Assembly: GCA_003577305.1 (NCBI GenBank)
Contig: QEVL01000019.1
Span: 1-64,000 of the forward strand
Length of the DNA stretch: 64,000 bases
Direction of reading: 5' to 3'
Source: Burkholderiales bacterium
GTDB lineage: Bacteria; Pseudomonadota; Gammaproteobacteria; Burkholderiales; Burkholderiaceae_E
Every line of letters starts with the position of its first letter. The first letter of the stretch is position 1. A program made the translations under genes and the position numbers. The notes beneath the pieces are model-generated. The model ran no database searches, was not told the DNA's origin, and saw only the letters and a program-made list of their open reading frames with translations. Of the stretch, positions 27,579-36,612 are shown in pieces.

Positions 27579-29270
27579 TCAGGCAGCCGCCGTCGGCTCG
27601 CCCGCCGACGGCTCGTCGGGCCAGCGGAAGGCCGCGAAACGCTCGCGCAGCCGCGCCTTCCAGAACTTGCCGGTCGAGGTGCGCGGCACCGCGTCGATGA
27701 ACTCGAAAGCGTCGGGCAGCTGCCAGCGGGCGAACTTCGGCGCGATGAACGCGCGCAGTTCGTCGGCGCTCACGGCGGCGCCGGGCCGCAGCGCCACGCA
27801 GGCGAGGGGCCGCTCGCCCCACTTCGGATGCGCGATCGCGATCACCGCCGCTTCGGCCACCGCCGGATGCGCCATGATCGCGTTCTCCAGGTCGACCGAG
27901 CTGATCCACTCCCCGCCCGACTTGATCAGGTCTTTCGTGCGGTCGGCAATGCGGATGTAGCCGCTGGGGTCGATCGCCGCCACGTCGCCGGTGCGCAGCC
28001 AGCCGTCGGCGGTGAACTTGTCGGCCCCCGGCGGCTCGGCGTGGTACGAGCCGGTGATGAAGGGCCCGCGCACCTGCAGCTCGCCCACGTCGGTCCCGTT
28101 CCAGGCGCACGGGCCCGCGTCGCCCATGATGCGCACCTCCACCAGCGGCACCGGTACCCCGGCCATCGCCTTGCGTGCGAACCACTGGTCTTCGTCCAGG
28201 CGAGCGCGCAGTTCGGGTTTCTCGAAGAACAGCGACCCCATCGGCGAGGTCTCGGTCATGCCCCAGCCCTGCGCGAGCCGGATGCCGTGCCGCTCGAACT
28301 GGCGGATCAGCGCTTCGGGCACCGCCGCGCCGCCGACCATGCTGCGCATCCCCGCCGGCAGCCGCCAGCGCTGCGGCTGGGCCTCGTAGGCCTGGATCAG
28401 CGCCAGCCAGATCGTCGGCACGCCGAGCGTGAGCGTGGGCGGCTCCTGCTGCATCAGGTCGAGCAGATCCTCGGGGTGCAGGTGCGGGCCCGGAAAGACC
28501 AGCTTCGCTCCGAGCATCACCGCCGCGTACGGAATGCCCCAGGAATTCGCGTGGAACATCGGCGTGACCGGAATCACCACGTCGCGCGAGGACAGCGCCA
28601 CGTAGTCGGGCAGCGCGCAATTGAGCGAATGCAGCACGGTCGAGCGGTGCGAGTACACCACTCCCTTCGGCCGGCCGGTGGTGCCCGAGGTGTAGCACAT
28701 CGCCACCGGGTCGTTCTCGTCGTGCGGCACGTAGTCGAAGCCGGCGGGCGCCTGCGCGAGCAGCACCTCGTAGTCGTCGAACGCCGGTTCGCCGTCGTGC
28801 GGATCACCGATGCTGGTCTGCACCGCGGCACCGGAGAACGGAAACACGATCACCCGCTCGAAGCGATGCTGGGCGGCGAACTGCCGGTACAGCGGCAGCA
28901 GGATGTCGTCGACCACCAGGAAGCGGTCGCGCGCGTGGTGCGCGATCCAGCCGATGTCGTCGGGCGCCAGGCGCAGGTTCAGCGTGTGCATGACGCCACC
29001 GGCGGCCGGGATGCCGAAATAGCATTCGAGGTGCGCGTGATGGTTCCAGCACAGCGTGGCGACGCGGTCGCCCTTGCGCAGGCCGAGCTTCTTCAGCGCT
29101 GCCGCCAGCGCCCGCGTGCGCCGGTACCAGTCGGCATAGCGATACCGGTGCAGCGACTTGTCGGGCAGCCGCGAGACGATCTCCGACTCGGCGAACAACT
29201 GGCCCGCGTGCTCCATCAGCCGGTTCAGCGACAGCGGCACCGGCATCATCGTGGTCTTGACCGAATGCAT
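27579..29270 (-). CDS. Long/medium-chain acyl-CoA synthetase (AMP-forming)
   Basis: A 563-residue ANL-superfamily ligase that activates a fatty or other carboxylic acid as its CoA thioester. The P-loop YTSGTTGRPKGVVYSHR, GWGMTETSP, DGWLRTGD and the C-terminal lysine in RTSTGKFWK are intact. FHANSWGIPYAA resembles FadD3/medium-chain or DMSP-type ligases; the substrate is uncertain. I start it at 29270, where GAGAGAGGG precedes the ATG by 4-12 bases; an upstream ATG at 29285 has no ribosome site. hemW ends 15 bp upstream. Confidence 0.88.
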   Translation of the reverse strand: MHSVKTTMMPVPLSLNRLMEHAGQLFAESEIVSRLPDKSLHRYRYADWYRRTRALAAALKKLGLRKGDRVATLCWNHHAHLECYFGIPAAGGVMHTLNLRLAPDDIGWIAHHARDRFLVVDDILLPLYRQFAAQHRFERVIVFPFSGAAVQTSIGDPHDGEPAFDDYEVLLAQAPAGFDYVPHDENDPVAMCYTSGTTGRPKGVVYSHRSTVLHSLNCALPDYVALSSRDVVIPVTPMFHANSWGIPYAAVMLGAKLVFPGPHLHPEDLLDLMQQEPPTLTLGVPTIWLALIQAYEAQPQRWRLPAGMRSMVGGAAVPEALIRQFERHGIRLAQGWGMTETSPMGSLFFEKPELRARLDEDQWFARKAMAGVPVPLVEVRIMGDAGPCAWNGTDVGELQVRGPFITGSYHAEPPGADKFTADGWLRTGDVAAIDPSGYIRIADRTKDLIKSGGEWISSVDLENAIMAHPAVAEAAVIAIAHPKWGERPLACVALRPGAAVSADELRAFIAPKFARWQLPDAFEFIDAVPRTSTGKFWKARLRERFAAFRWPDEPSAGEPTAAA

Positions 29271-29285
29271 CGTCCCTCTCTCCAT

Positions 29286-30455
29286 TCAACGCCGGTCGTC
29301 GTTCTTCAGGAACAGCCCCAGCAGATCGTTCAGGAAGCGCAGCCCCAGCGGCGTGGCGCGAATCCGGGTCGGATCGGCTTCGAGCAGGCCGCGCTCGACC
29401 GCCCTCGCGCGTTCGCGCCCGATCGCCGCCACCGACTGGCCGGTGCGTTCGGAAAACCATGCCGCCGGTACCCCTTCGGTGAGCCGCAGGGCGTTCAGCA
29501 TGAACTCGAACGGCAGTTCGTCGCAACTCACGATGCGCTCTTCCCCGATCGCCGAGGCGGCGAGCGCCGCATCGACGTAGCGCTCGGGCTGGCGCACTCG
29601 TGCCTCGCGCACGATGCGGTCGTGAAACGTCAGCTTGCCGTGCGCGCCCGCGCCGATGCCGAGGTAGTCGCCGAACTCCCAGTAGTTCAGGTTGTGGCGG
29701 CAGCGCGCACCCGGTCGCGCCCACGCCGACACCTCGTAGCGCTCGAAACCGGCCGCCCCGAGCGTGTCGCCGGCCAGCGCCAGCATGTCGGCCGACAGGT
29801 CGTCGTCGGGCAGCGGCGGCGGCCGTTTCGCGAACGCCGTGGCGGGCTCGATCGTCAGGTGGTACAGCGACAGGTGCGGCGGCCCGAACGCCAGCGCGCT
29901 GGCGAGGTCGTCGCGCAGCCCCTGCAGCGTCTGGCCCGGAAGCGCGTACATCAGGTCGATGTTGAAACTGGCGAAGCTGCGCGCCGCCTCCTCGATTGCC
30001 GCGCGCGCCTGGCGCGCGTCGTGCACGCGCCCGAGCGCGCGCAGCGCGTCGTCGCTGAAGCTCTGCACGCCGATCGACAGCCGGGTCACGCCGGCCTGCG
30101 CATAGGCGGCGAAGCGCTGCGCCTCGAACGTGCCCGGATTCGCCTCCATCGTCACTTCCGCGCCGGGCGCAACGCGCAGCCGCGCACGGATCGTCGCGAG
30201 CAGCCGCTCGATCGCGTCCGGCGAGAACAGGCTCGGCGTGCCTCCGCCGATGAACACGGTCGAGACGCTGCGGCCCCGGACGTTCGGCAGCGAGGCCTCG
30301 AGATCGGCCTGCAGCGCATCGAGATAGCGTGCCTCGGGCAGTTCGCGCAGGCTCCCGCGCCAGGCGTGCGAATTGAAGTCGCAATACGGGCACTTGCTCA
30401 GGCACCAGGGCAGGTGCACGTAGAGCGACAGCGGCAGGGCGACGTTTTCAGGCAT
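29286..30455 (-). CDS. hemW: Radical SAM heme chaperone HemW
   Basis: A 389-residue radical SAM protein. The CxxxCxxC cluster is C18, C22, C25 in PWCLSKCPYCDFNSH. FIGGGTPSLFSP, TMEANPG, RLSIGVQSF and the HemW C-terminal domain (NYWEFGDYLGIGAGAHG) follow. Family work places it as a heme chaperone rather than coproporphyrinogen oxidase. Its start overlaps rdgB by 8 bp, within the kinase-PP2C-rph-rdgB-hemW operon. Confidence 0.93.
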   Translation of the reverse strand: MPENVALPLSLYVHLPWCLSKCPYCDFNSHAWRGSLRELPEARYLDALQADLEASLPNVRGRSVSTVFIGGGTPSLFSPDAIERLLATIRARLRVAPGAEVTMEANPGTFEAQRFAAYAQAGVTRLSIGVQSFSDDALRALGRVHDARQARAAIEEAARSFASFNIDLMYALPGQTLQGLRDDLASALAFGPPHLSLYHLTIEPATAFAKRPPPLPDDDLSADMLALAGDTLGAAGFERYEVSAWARPGARCRHNLNYWEFGDYLGIGAGAHGKLTFHDRIVREARVRQPERYVDAALAASAIGEERIVSCDELPFEFMLNALRLTEGVPAAWFSERTGQSVAAIGRERARAVERGLLEADPTRIRATPLGLRFLNDLLGLFLKNDDRR

Positions 30456-31110
30456 CGACCAGTCGATCGCGCCGCAGCCGCTCGACGAGCAGCCGCAGCG
30501 CCTGTCCGCGGTGGCCGAGCAGGTTCTTGCGCTGCGGGTCGAGCTCGGCAGCGGTGCAGCCCAGCTCGGGCAGCAGGAAGTGCGGGTCGTAGCCGAAGCC
30601 GCCGCTGCCGCGCGGCGTGTCGATCACCTCGCCGTACCAGCTCGCATCGGCGATGAGCGGCTGCGGATCGTCGGCCGCGCGCAGCAGCACGAGCACGCAG
30701 TAGTAGTGCGCGGCGCGCTCGGCGCAGCCCGCCAGATCGGCGACGAGCTGCGCGTTGTTGGCCGCGTCGGTGTCGAGCGCCGCCGCACTGGTGCCCGCGC
30801 TGGTGCCCGAGCTGGCGCGCGCGCTGCGCGCCGCCCAGCGCGCCGACATCACGCCCGGACGCCCGCCGAGCGCGTCCACGCACAGCCCGGAATCGTCGGC
30901 GAGCGCCGGCAGGCCCGTGAGACTGCTCGCGTGCCGCGCCTTGGCGAGCGCGTTCTCCACGAAGGTGGCGAACGGCTCTTCGGCTTCGGGCACGCCGAAC
31001 GCCGACTGCGGTTCGAGCGCCAGCCCCAGCGGTGCCAGCAGCGCGGCGAGCTCGCGCAGCTTGCCCGCGTTGTTCGAGGCCAGCACCACGCGCCGCAGCC
31101 GCTCAGCCAC
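30448..31110 (-). CDS. rdgB: XTP/dITP diphosphatase
   Basis: A 220-residue house-cleaning pyrophosphatase that removes [21 protein letters not shown], the substrate loop [27 protein letters not shown] and [12 protein letters not shown] are signatures. It uses a GTG start at 31110, overlapping rph by 8 bp. An Ala/Ser/Gly/Thr insertion of roughly 15-20 residues (about 92-112) interrupts the usual SARYAG...DAANNAKL region; it is probably a surface loop. Confidence 0.92.
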   Translation of the reverse strand: MAERLRRVVLASNNAGKLRELAALLAPLGLALEPQSAFGVPEAEEPFATFVENALAKARHASSLTGLPALADDSGLCVDALGGRPGVMSARWAARSARASSGTSAGTSAAALDTDAANNAQLVADLAGCAERAAHYYCVLVLLRAADDPQPLIADASWYGEVIDTPRGSGGFGYDPHFLLPELGCTAAELDPQRKNLLGHRGQALRLLVERLRRDRLVDA

Positions 31111-31825
31111 GGAGCGCGGCCCGCTGTGCGTCGATCAGGCGCCGGATGCCTTCGGCCGCGAGATCGACCAGCCGGTCCAGCTGCTCGCGGGTGAACGGCT
31201 CGCCTTCGGCGGTGCCCTGCACTTCGACGAAGCCGCCGGTGCCGGTCATCACCACGTTCAGGTCTGTCTCGCAGGCGGAGTCTTCGGCGTAGTCCAGGTC
31301 GAGCACCGCGGTGCCCTGGTAGAGCCCGACCGAGACCGCCGCGACGAAGTCGCGCACCGGCGTGCGCTCGATCGCGCCCGAGGCGAGCAGTCCGGTCACC
31401 GCGTCGTGGGCCGCGACGAACGCGCCGGTGATTGCAGCGGTGCGCGTGCCGCCGTCGGCCTGCAGCACGTCGCAGTCGAGCGTGATCGTGCGCTCGCCGA
31501 GCCGCTCGAGTTCGAACACGGCGCGCAGGCTGCGCCCGATCAGGCGCTGGATTTCCTGGGTGCGCCCGCTCTGCCGGCCGCGCGCCGCCTCGCGCTCGAT
31601 GCGCGTGTGCGTCGAGCGCGGCAGCATGCCGTACTCGGCAGTGAGCCAGCCGCGTCCGGCGCCGCGCAGGAACGCCGGCACCTTCTCCTCGACACTGGCG
31701 GTGCACAGCACGCGCGTGTCGCCGAACTCGACCAGCACCGATCCTTCGGCTTGGCGCGTGAAACCGCGGGTGATGCGCACCGCGCGCAGCGCATCGGGCG
31801 CTCGGCCGCTCGGACGGATCGACAT
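31103..31825 (-). CDS. rph: Ribonuclease PH
   Basis: A 240-residue phosphorolytic 3'-5' exoribonuclease trimming tRNA 3' ends. [66 protein letters not shown] and [20 protein letters not shown] are canonical. The start at 31825 gives the standard N-terminus; an ATG 4 codons earlier (31837) is possible. Confidence 0.95.
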   Translation of the reverse strand: MSIRPSGRAPDALRAVRITRGFTRQAEGSVLVEFGDTRVLCTASVEEKVPAFLRGAGRGWLTAEYGMLPRSTHTRIEREAARGRQSGRTQEIQRLIGRSLRAVFELERLGERTITLDCDVLQADGGTRTAAITGAFVAAHDAVTGLLASGAIERTPVRDFVAAVSVGLYQGTAVLDLDYAEDSACETDLNVVMTGTGGFVEVQGTAEGEPFTREQLDRLVDLAAEGIRRLIDAQRAALRG

Positions 31826-31839
31826 CGCTGGCTGCATCC

Positions 31840-32748
31840 TCAATGGCCGCCCGTGCGCGAAATCGCCTCGCGGATCTCCTCGATCGTGCGTTCGATCTCG
31901 TCTTCGGTCAGCGCGTCGCCGGCCGCGGTCTCGTCGATCGAGCCGACCGCGATCGTGGTGGTGATCGCGCCATCGGGCACCTCGTCGGACGAGAGCGCCG
32001 GCACGTTCGCGCCGGCCTCCCAGGTCATTGCCAGCGCGGTCGCGTTGTCGGCCAGCGATCCCGCGTGCCCGACCGCCTGCGCGACGAGACGCGGCACCCC
32101 GGTGAGCACCGACTCGGCCGTCAGCGGCTCGAGCAGATCGCTCTCGGGCAGTGCCGACCACACGCCGTCGCTGCACAGCATCAGCGTGTCGCCCGGCCGC
32201 AGCGCCACGTCGCCGCCCTGCTCGATGGTGGGCTCGAACGGCGAACCCAGGCAGTTCAGCACCTTGTTGCGCTCGGGGTGCGTGGCCCGGTCGCACTCGT
32301 CGATCATGCCCAGGTCGATCAGGTTCTGCACCTTCGAGTGATCGCGGGTTCGCATCGCCACCTGGCCGCCGCGCACCAGGTAGAGCCGCGAGTCGCCGGC
32401 GTGCGCCCACCAGGCTCGCCCGTGCTGCACCACGCATCCGACGATCGTCGTGCGCGGCGACTCGGGCAGGCGATGCATGTCCTGGTAGCGCAGGATCTCG
32501 CGATGCGCACGCCGCAGCGCGCGGTCGAGGAAAGCCGGCGGATCGGCCAGCACCGGACGCGCCTCCTCCTGGAAAACGGAAGCCGCCACCTGCAGCGCCA
32601 GGTGCGCGGCGACCTCGCCGCGCGCGTGCCCGCCCATGCCGTCGGCGACCAGCATCAGCAGGCTGTCGCGCGTGTAGCAGTAGCCCATGCGGTCCTGGTT
32701 CGACGCCCGCGCGCCGATCAGGCTGTCCTGGTAGATCGAGAAGCGCAT
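31840..32748 (-). CDS. PP2C-type serine/threonine phosphatase
   Basis: A 302-residue PP2C/Stp1 phosphatase. The metal site shows D19 in [44 protein letters not shown] and DNATALAM. The C-terminal ~50 residues are acidic. It lies 23 bp after a Ser/Thr kinase gene, so the pair probably forms an opposing phosphorylation switch. Such a pair in front of rph is usual in Burkholderiales. The target proteins are unknown. Confidence 0.92.
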   Translation of the reverse strand: MRFSIYQDSLIGARASNQDRMGYCYTRDSLLMLVADGMGGHARGEVAAHLALQVAASVFQEEARPVLADPPAFLDRALRRAHREILRYQDMHRLPESPRTTIVGCVVQHGRAWWAHAGDSRLYLVRGGQVAMRTRDHSKVQNLIDLGMIDECDRATHPERNKVLNCLGSPFEPTIEQGGDVALRPGDTLMLCSDGVWSALPESDLLEPLTAESVLTGVPRLVAQAVGHAGSLADNATALAMTWEAGANVPALSSDEVPDGAITTTIAVGSIDETAAGDALTEDEIERTIEEIREAISRTGGH

Positions 32749-32771
32749 CGGATCTCCGCGGCGCGCGTCGC

Positions 32772-33776
32772 TCAGCCGGGAAGCGTCAGGTTTTCGTCGT
32801 CGCGCCGCCGGATGCCGGCACGCAACGCGAGCGTGTCGAACCAGCGCGCCGCGGGCTTCGGCTTGCCGGGCGGCTCGGCGGGCACCTCGATGAGCCGCAG
32901 CGCGCGCTGCAGCGCGAAGACGCTTTGCGGGCGCTCGAGCGGATCGAGCTTCAGGCACCACGAGACCAGGTCGAGCAGCGCGCGCGAATAGTGCTCGGCC
33001 AGCGCGTCGATCGCGCGCGGCAGCTTGTCTTCCAGTTCGCGCTGGTCGGCCGGCTGGGGCGGCTGCCCGGACATGCAGCCGAGCATGCTCGCGCCGAGGC
33101 CGTAGACGTCGGTCCAGGGGCCCAGCCGCTGCGTGCGCCGGTAGAGCTCGGGCGCGGCAAAGCCCGGCGTGTACATCGGGAACAGCTTCTGCGGCTGCGC
33201 GTCGAGCGTGCGCCGCGCCGCGCCGAAGTCGAGCAGCAGCGGCGTGCCGTCGAGCCGCAGGTAGATGTTGGCCGGCTTCAGGTCGAGATGCAGCAGCCGG
33301 TTGGCGTGCACCTCGCGCAGCCCGTTCATCACCAGGTTGAAGACCCGCAGCACGTGCCGCTCGGGCAGCACCGCCTTGTCGGCCTGGCGCCCGCGATGGC
33401 GCAGCACGAGTTCCTGAAGGCTGCGCCCGCGCTCCCAGGCCATCACCATGTAGACCGTGTCGTTGGCGCGGAAGAAGTTGACCACCCGCACCACGTTGGG
33501 ATGGAAAATGCGCGCGAGCGCGCGACCTTCCTCGAAGAAGCAGCGCAACCCGTTGCGGAAAGTGGCCTCGCTCGCTGTCGCGATCTCGGGCGCCAGCTGG
33601 CCGGGGCCGCGCTTGACCAGCGCGCTGGGCAGGTATTCCTTGATTGCGAACTTCTCGCCGGCTGCATCCTCGGCGAGGTAGACGATCGAGAATCCTCCGC
33701 TCGAGATCTTCCTTACAATGCGGTATTCGCCGAGTTCGTGCCCTTCGGGCAGCGGCGCGTTCGTCTGGGTGCCCAT
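32772..33776 (-). CDS. Hanks-type serine/threonine protein kinase, non-RD
   Basis: A 334-residue soluble kinase without a membrane helix or PASTA repeats. The Gly loop is [14 protein letters not shown], the ATP lysine K46 (FAIKEYLP), the catalytic loop [10 protein letters not shown] with D165, and DFGAARR with D183. Leu replaces the Arg of HRD, making it a non-RD kinase. It heads the operon kinase-PP2C-rph-rdgB-hemW. Its start codon is only 18 bp from a MITE-like element, so its promoter probably lies in or beyond that element. Confidence 0.93.
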   Translation of the reverse strand: MGTQTNAPLPEGHELGEYRIVRKISSGGFSIVYLAEDAAGEKFAIKEYLPSALVKRGPGQLAPEIATASEATFRNGLRCFFEEGRALARIFHPNVVRVVNFFRANDTVYMVMAWERGRSLQELVLRHRGRQADKAVLPERHVLRVFNLVMNGLREVHANRLLHLDLKPANIYLRLDGTPLLLDFGAARRTLDAQPQKLFPMYTPGFAAPELYRRTQRLGPWTDVYGLGASMLGCMSGQPPQPADQRELEDKLPRAIDALAEHYSRALLDLVSWCLKLDPLERPQSVFALQRALRLIEVPAEPPGKPKPAARWFDTLALRAGIRRRDDENLTLPG

Positions 33777-33794
33777 CGCGTCGGAGTATCCGGC

Positions 33795-33971
33795 CTAGGG
33801 CGTGTTCACACTACGATCGTCCCCGCGCCGGGGCCTGCCGGACCGCCAAACGAGGCGCCGGCGACGCGCGTGGCGGTGCCACGCAAGGAGCCGGCAACGA
33901 ACGCTTTGCGCCTCGATTGCGCGCTTTTTTCGGACTCACGCGGGGACGATCGTAGTGTGAACACGCCCTAG
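33795..33971. mobile_element. MITE-like element with 30-bp perfect terminal inverted repeats
   Basis: Bases 33798-33827 (GGGCGTGTTCACACTACGAT then CGTCCCCGCG) recur exactly, inverted, at 33939-33968. CTA(G) flanks both ends (33795-33798 and 33968-33971) and could be a target duplication. The 111-bp interior has no transposase and no supported gene. GGGCGTGTTCACA resembles ends I associate with IS5-type elements, but that is only resemblance. It sits between the divergent kinase and yicC genes and must shape their promoters. Confidence 0.75.
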
Positions 33972-34066
33972 CCTTCGATAGTCGATCCGTACGCATTCTA
34001 AAGACTTCCCGTCCCCGATCACCGATCTTGAGCCAACGATCCGCCGAGCGGCACCCCCTACAGAGC

Positions 34067-34942
34067 ATGACCGGCTATGCGTTGGCCACGCGCGACGCTC
34101 CGGCCGGACAGGTGAGCGTCGAGCTTCGCAGCGTCAACTCGCGCTTTCTCGACCTCGCCTTGCGCATTCCCGACGAGCTGCGGTTGGTCGAACCGGCCTT
34201 GCGCGAGCTGATTGCCGCCCGCGTGCAGCGCGGCAAGGTCGAATGCCGGGTCGGATTGCGCCCGCTCGCCCGCAGCGAAACCGGGCCGCAGCCCGACGCG
34301 CGCGTACTCGCGCAATTCGCCGCGCTGGCCCGGCGCATCACCGAGGCGCTGCCCGAGGCGTCGCCGCCTTCGGTGACCGAGATCCTGCGCTGGCCAGGAG
34401 TGCTCGGCGAACCCGCCAGCGCCGAGGCGCTCGCCCCCGAGGTGCTGGCCGCAGCGCGCGCCGCACTCGACGAGTTCGTCGCCAGCCGCGCGCGCGAGGG
34501 CGAAAAACTCGCCACCTTCCTGCGCGAGCGCGCGCTGGCCATCTGCGCGATCATCGAGCCACTGCGCCAGCGCAGCCCCGAGCTGCTCGCCGCGTGGCAG
34601 GCGCGGCTCGTCGAGCGGCTGCGCGGCGCGCTCGAACAGACCGAAGCCGCGGTGCCGCCCGAGGAGACCATGGCGCGCGTGCGCCAGGAAGTCACCGCCT
34701 ACGGCTTGCGCATCGACGTCGCCGAAGAACTCTCGCGACTCCAGGCCCACGTCGACGAACTGCGGCGCATCCTCGATGCCGGCAGCCCGGCGGGCAAGCG
34801 ACTCGACTTCCTGATGCAGGAGTTCAACCGGGAGGCCAATACGCTCGGCTCGAAAGCCGCCGCGATCGATCTCACCGGCGCCTCGATCGAACTGAAGGTC
34901 CTGATCGAGCAGATGCGCGAGCAGGTGCAGAACATCGAGTAG
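34067..34942 (+). CDS. yicC: YicC family endoribonuclease
   Basis: A 291-residue YicC protein. The N-terminal SMTGYALA, the RSVNSRFLDLALRIPDELR block and the C-terminal FLMQEFNREANTLGSKAA and EQMREQVQNIE are family signatures. Recent work on the family supports endoribonuclease activity on small RNAs. I start at the ATG of MTGYA because family members begin there within a few residues; a TTG at 34028 gives 13 more residues. It is normally next to gmk; here a toxin-antitoxin pair separates them. Confidence 0.9.
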   Translation: MTGYALATRDAPAGQVSVELRSVNSRFLDLALRIPDELRLVEPALRELIAARVQRGKVECRVGLRPLARSETGPQPDARVLAQFAALARRITEALPEASPPSVTEILRWPGVLGEPASAEALAPEVLAAARAALDEFVASRAREGEKLATFLRERALAICAIIEPLRQRSPELLAAWQARLVERLRGALEQTEAAVPPEETMARVRQEVTAYGLRIDVAEELSRLQAHVDELRRILDAGSPAGKRLDFLMQEFNREANTLGSKAAAIDLTGASIELKVLIEQMREQVQNIE

Positions 34943-35004
34943 CTTTCGCAACGGCCGCAGACCGCGGGATGCGCTGGTCCTCGCGGATCGGGTCGTGCAC
35001 GCGT

Positions 35005-35044
35005 TTGTGATCCGGGTCGAAACACATTATCATATTGGTGATAA
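35005..35044 (+). promoter_or_regulatory. Promoter with overlapping palindromic operator for the toxin-antitoxin pair
   Basis: TTGTGA (35005-35010) and TATCAT (35028-35033) are spaced by 17 bp, a good sigma-70 pair. TTATCA (35027-35032) and TGATAA (35039-35044) form a perfect inverted repeat covering the -10. The region is AT-rich against very GC-rich surroundings. It lies 21 bp before the antitoxin ATG and fits autorepression by a ribbon-helix-helix antitoxin. Confidence 0.7.
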
Positions 35045-35064
35045 AGCACCAACGAAGGGCTCGC

Positions 35065-35304
35065 ATGAACCGCCTCACCATCACCCTGTCCGAGGCCCGC
35101 TACAAGGCGCTGAAGGAAGCGGCCGTGCAGCGCGACAAGACCATCGGCCAGCTCATCGACGAGAGCCTGGAGTTCTACGGCATCAAGTCGCGCGAAGACG
35201 CGCGTGACCTGGTGCGCCGCGCCCGTGCTCGCAGCAGGCTGCCGGAAGATCAGGCCCTGGCAGTGGCGCAGGAGCATGTGCGGGCGGTGCGGCGCAAGGC
35301 GTGA
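35065..35304 (+). CDS. Ribbon-helix-helix antitoxin
   Basis: A 79-residue protein. The opening MNRLTITLSEARYKALKEAA is a ribbon-helix-helix DNA-binding start (beta strand RLTITLS, then two helices). The charged C-terminal helix would bind the toxin. It overlaps the PIN toxin gene by 4 bp (GTGA), and a palindromic operator lies just upstream. I do not assign it to a named subfamily beyond CopG/Arc-type. Confidence 0.85.
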   Translation: MNRLTITLSEARYKALKEAAVQRDKTIGQLIDESLEFYGIKSREDARDLVRRARARSRLPEDQALAVAQEHVRAVRRKA

Positions 35305-35717
35305 GCCGGCGGGCCGTCGTCATCGACACGAACGTGCTGGTTGCCGGGTTGCTCACCGGCGATCCGGCGTCGCCCGTCGCGCGTATCCTCGACGGCATGC
35401 TGTCGGCAGCCTTCCCCTTCGTGGTGTCCGAGGCATTGCTGGCCGAGTACCGCGAGGTTCTCGTCCGCCCCGGCTTGCGCAAGCGACACGGCCTCACGAC
35501 GACGGAAGTCGACACCCTGCTCACCGACATTGCCCAGCACGCGATCGTGCTGGCGCCTGGCGCAGGCTCGCCGGCGCCCGACCCCGGCGGTCAACTGCTC
35601 TGGGACCTCCTCGCGTCGAGGACCGATCTCGTGCTGGTCACGGGCGACCAGACCCTGCTCGATGACGCGCCGATGCAGCCACGCGTGCTCTCGCCTCGCA
35701 ATTTCCTCGACAAGTGA
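35301..35717 (+). CDS. PIN-domain toxin of the COG1569 type
   Basis: A 138-residue putative ribonuclease toxin. The acidic residues are D9 in VVIDTNVLVAGLL, E44 and E49 in VSEALLAEYREVL, D102 in LLWDLL and D115 in LVTGDQTLL. It starts at GTG inside the stop of the antitoxin. The module has been placed between yicC and gmk, which are usually neighbours, without damaging either. The RNA target is unknown. Confidence 0.87.
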   Translation: MSRRAVVIDTNVLVAGLLTGDPASPVARILDGMLSAAFPFVVSEALLAEYREVLVRPGLRKRHGLTTTEVDTLLTDIAQHAIVLAPGAGSPAPDPGGQLLWDLLASRTDLVLVTGDQTLLDDAPMQPRVLSPRNFLDK

Positions 35718-35721
35718 CCCC

Positions 35722-36369
35722 ATGAGCGACCACCAAGCCCGCGCCGGCAGCCTGTTCGTCGTTACCGCCCCGTCGGGCGCCGGCAAGACCTCGCTGCTGC
35801 GTGCCCTGCTCGCCGACGCGCCGCTGATGCAGTTGTCGGTCTCGTTCACCACGCGTGCGCCACGCCCCGGCGAGATCGACGGCCGCGACTACTTCTTCGT
35901 CGACCGGCCCGAGTTCGAGCGGCGCCGCGAGGCCGGCGAGTTCCTCGAATGGGCCCAGGTGCACGGCAATCTCTACGCCACCTCGCGCACCTGGATCGAA
36001 GGCCGCATCGAGGCTGGCGTCGACATCGTGCTCGAAATCGACTGGCAGGGCGCCACGCAGGTGCAGCGCCTGTTTCCCGACGCGATCGGCGTGTTCATCG
36101 TGCCGCCTTCGATCGACACGCTGCGCGAGCGGCTCATGCAGCGCGGCCAGGACAGCGCCGAGGTGATCGAGCAGCGCGTGGCGGCTGCGCAGGCCGAATT
36201 GAGGCAGGCCCATCGCTTTCAATATGTTATTATTAATCAAGACTTTGCGAGTGCGCTCGCCGATCTCCGCACGATCGTCCAGGCGGCGCACTTGCGATTC
36301 GCGAAACAGCAGGCCCGGCATTCGGCCACCTTCGCCGCGCTGGGCATCACCAAGCGAAAACAGGTGTGA
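35722..36369 (+). CDS. gmk: Guanylate kinase
   Basis: A 215-residue kinase converting GMP to GDP. The P-loop [49 protein letters not shown] and [13 protein letters not shown] are canonical. It starts 4 bp after the toxin gene stop and is followed one base later by rpoZ, so the toxin, gmk and rpoZ may share a transcript. Confidence 0.95.
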   Translation: MSDHQARAGSLFVVTAPSGAGKTSLLRALLADAPLMQLSVSFTTRAPRPGEIDGRDYFFVDRPEFERRREAGEFLEWAQVHGNLYATSRTWIEGRIEAGVDIVLEIDWQGATQVQRLFPDAIGVFIVPPSIDTLRERLMQRGQDSAEVIEQRVAAAQAELRQAHRFQYVIINQDFASALADLRTIVQAAHLRFAKQQARHSATFAALGITKRKQV

Positions 36370-36370
36370 C

Positions 36371-36574
36371 ATGGCCCGCATCACCGTCGAAGACTGCCTG
36401 AAGCACATTCCCAACCGGTTCGAGCTCACACTCGCGGCCACCTACCGGGCGCGCATGCTCGCGCAAGGACACACGCCGAAGGTCGAGTCGAAAGACAAGC
36501 CGACGGTCACCGCGCTGCGCGAAATCGCCGCCGGCAAGGTCGGCGTCGAGATGTTGCGGCGCGTACCCACCTGA
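36371..36574 (+). CDS. rpoZ: RNA polymerase omega subunit
   Basis: A 67-residue omega subunit: [19 protein letters not shown], then [10 protein letters not shown]-like [12 protein letters not shown], and [18 protein letters not shown]. The length equals that of beta-proteobacterial RpoZ. It helps assemble RNA polymerase and forms part of a ppGpp site, which fits its place before spoT. Confidence 0.95.
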   Translation: MARITVEDCLKHIPNRFELTLAATYRARMLAQGHTPKVESKDKPTVTALREIAAGKVGVEMLRRVPT

Positions 36575-36612
36575 AGGAGCCGGCGGCTGGTCCGGTCGCG
36601 GTCGCCGCGAGC

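Noticed and set aside
26025-30656. 1543-codon open frame on the plus strand opposite glnA, the acyl-CoA synthetase and hemW
   Set aside because: It is antisense to three strongly conserved genes, is His/Arg/Gln-rich and arises from high GC at third codon positions.
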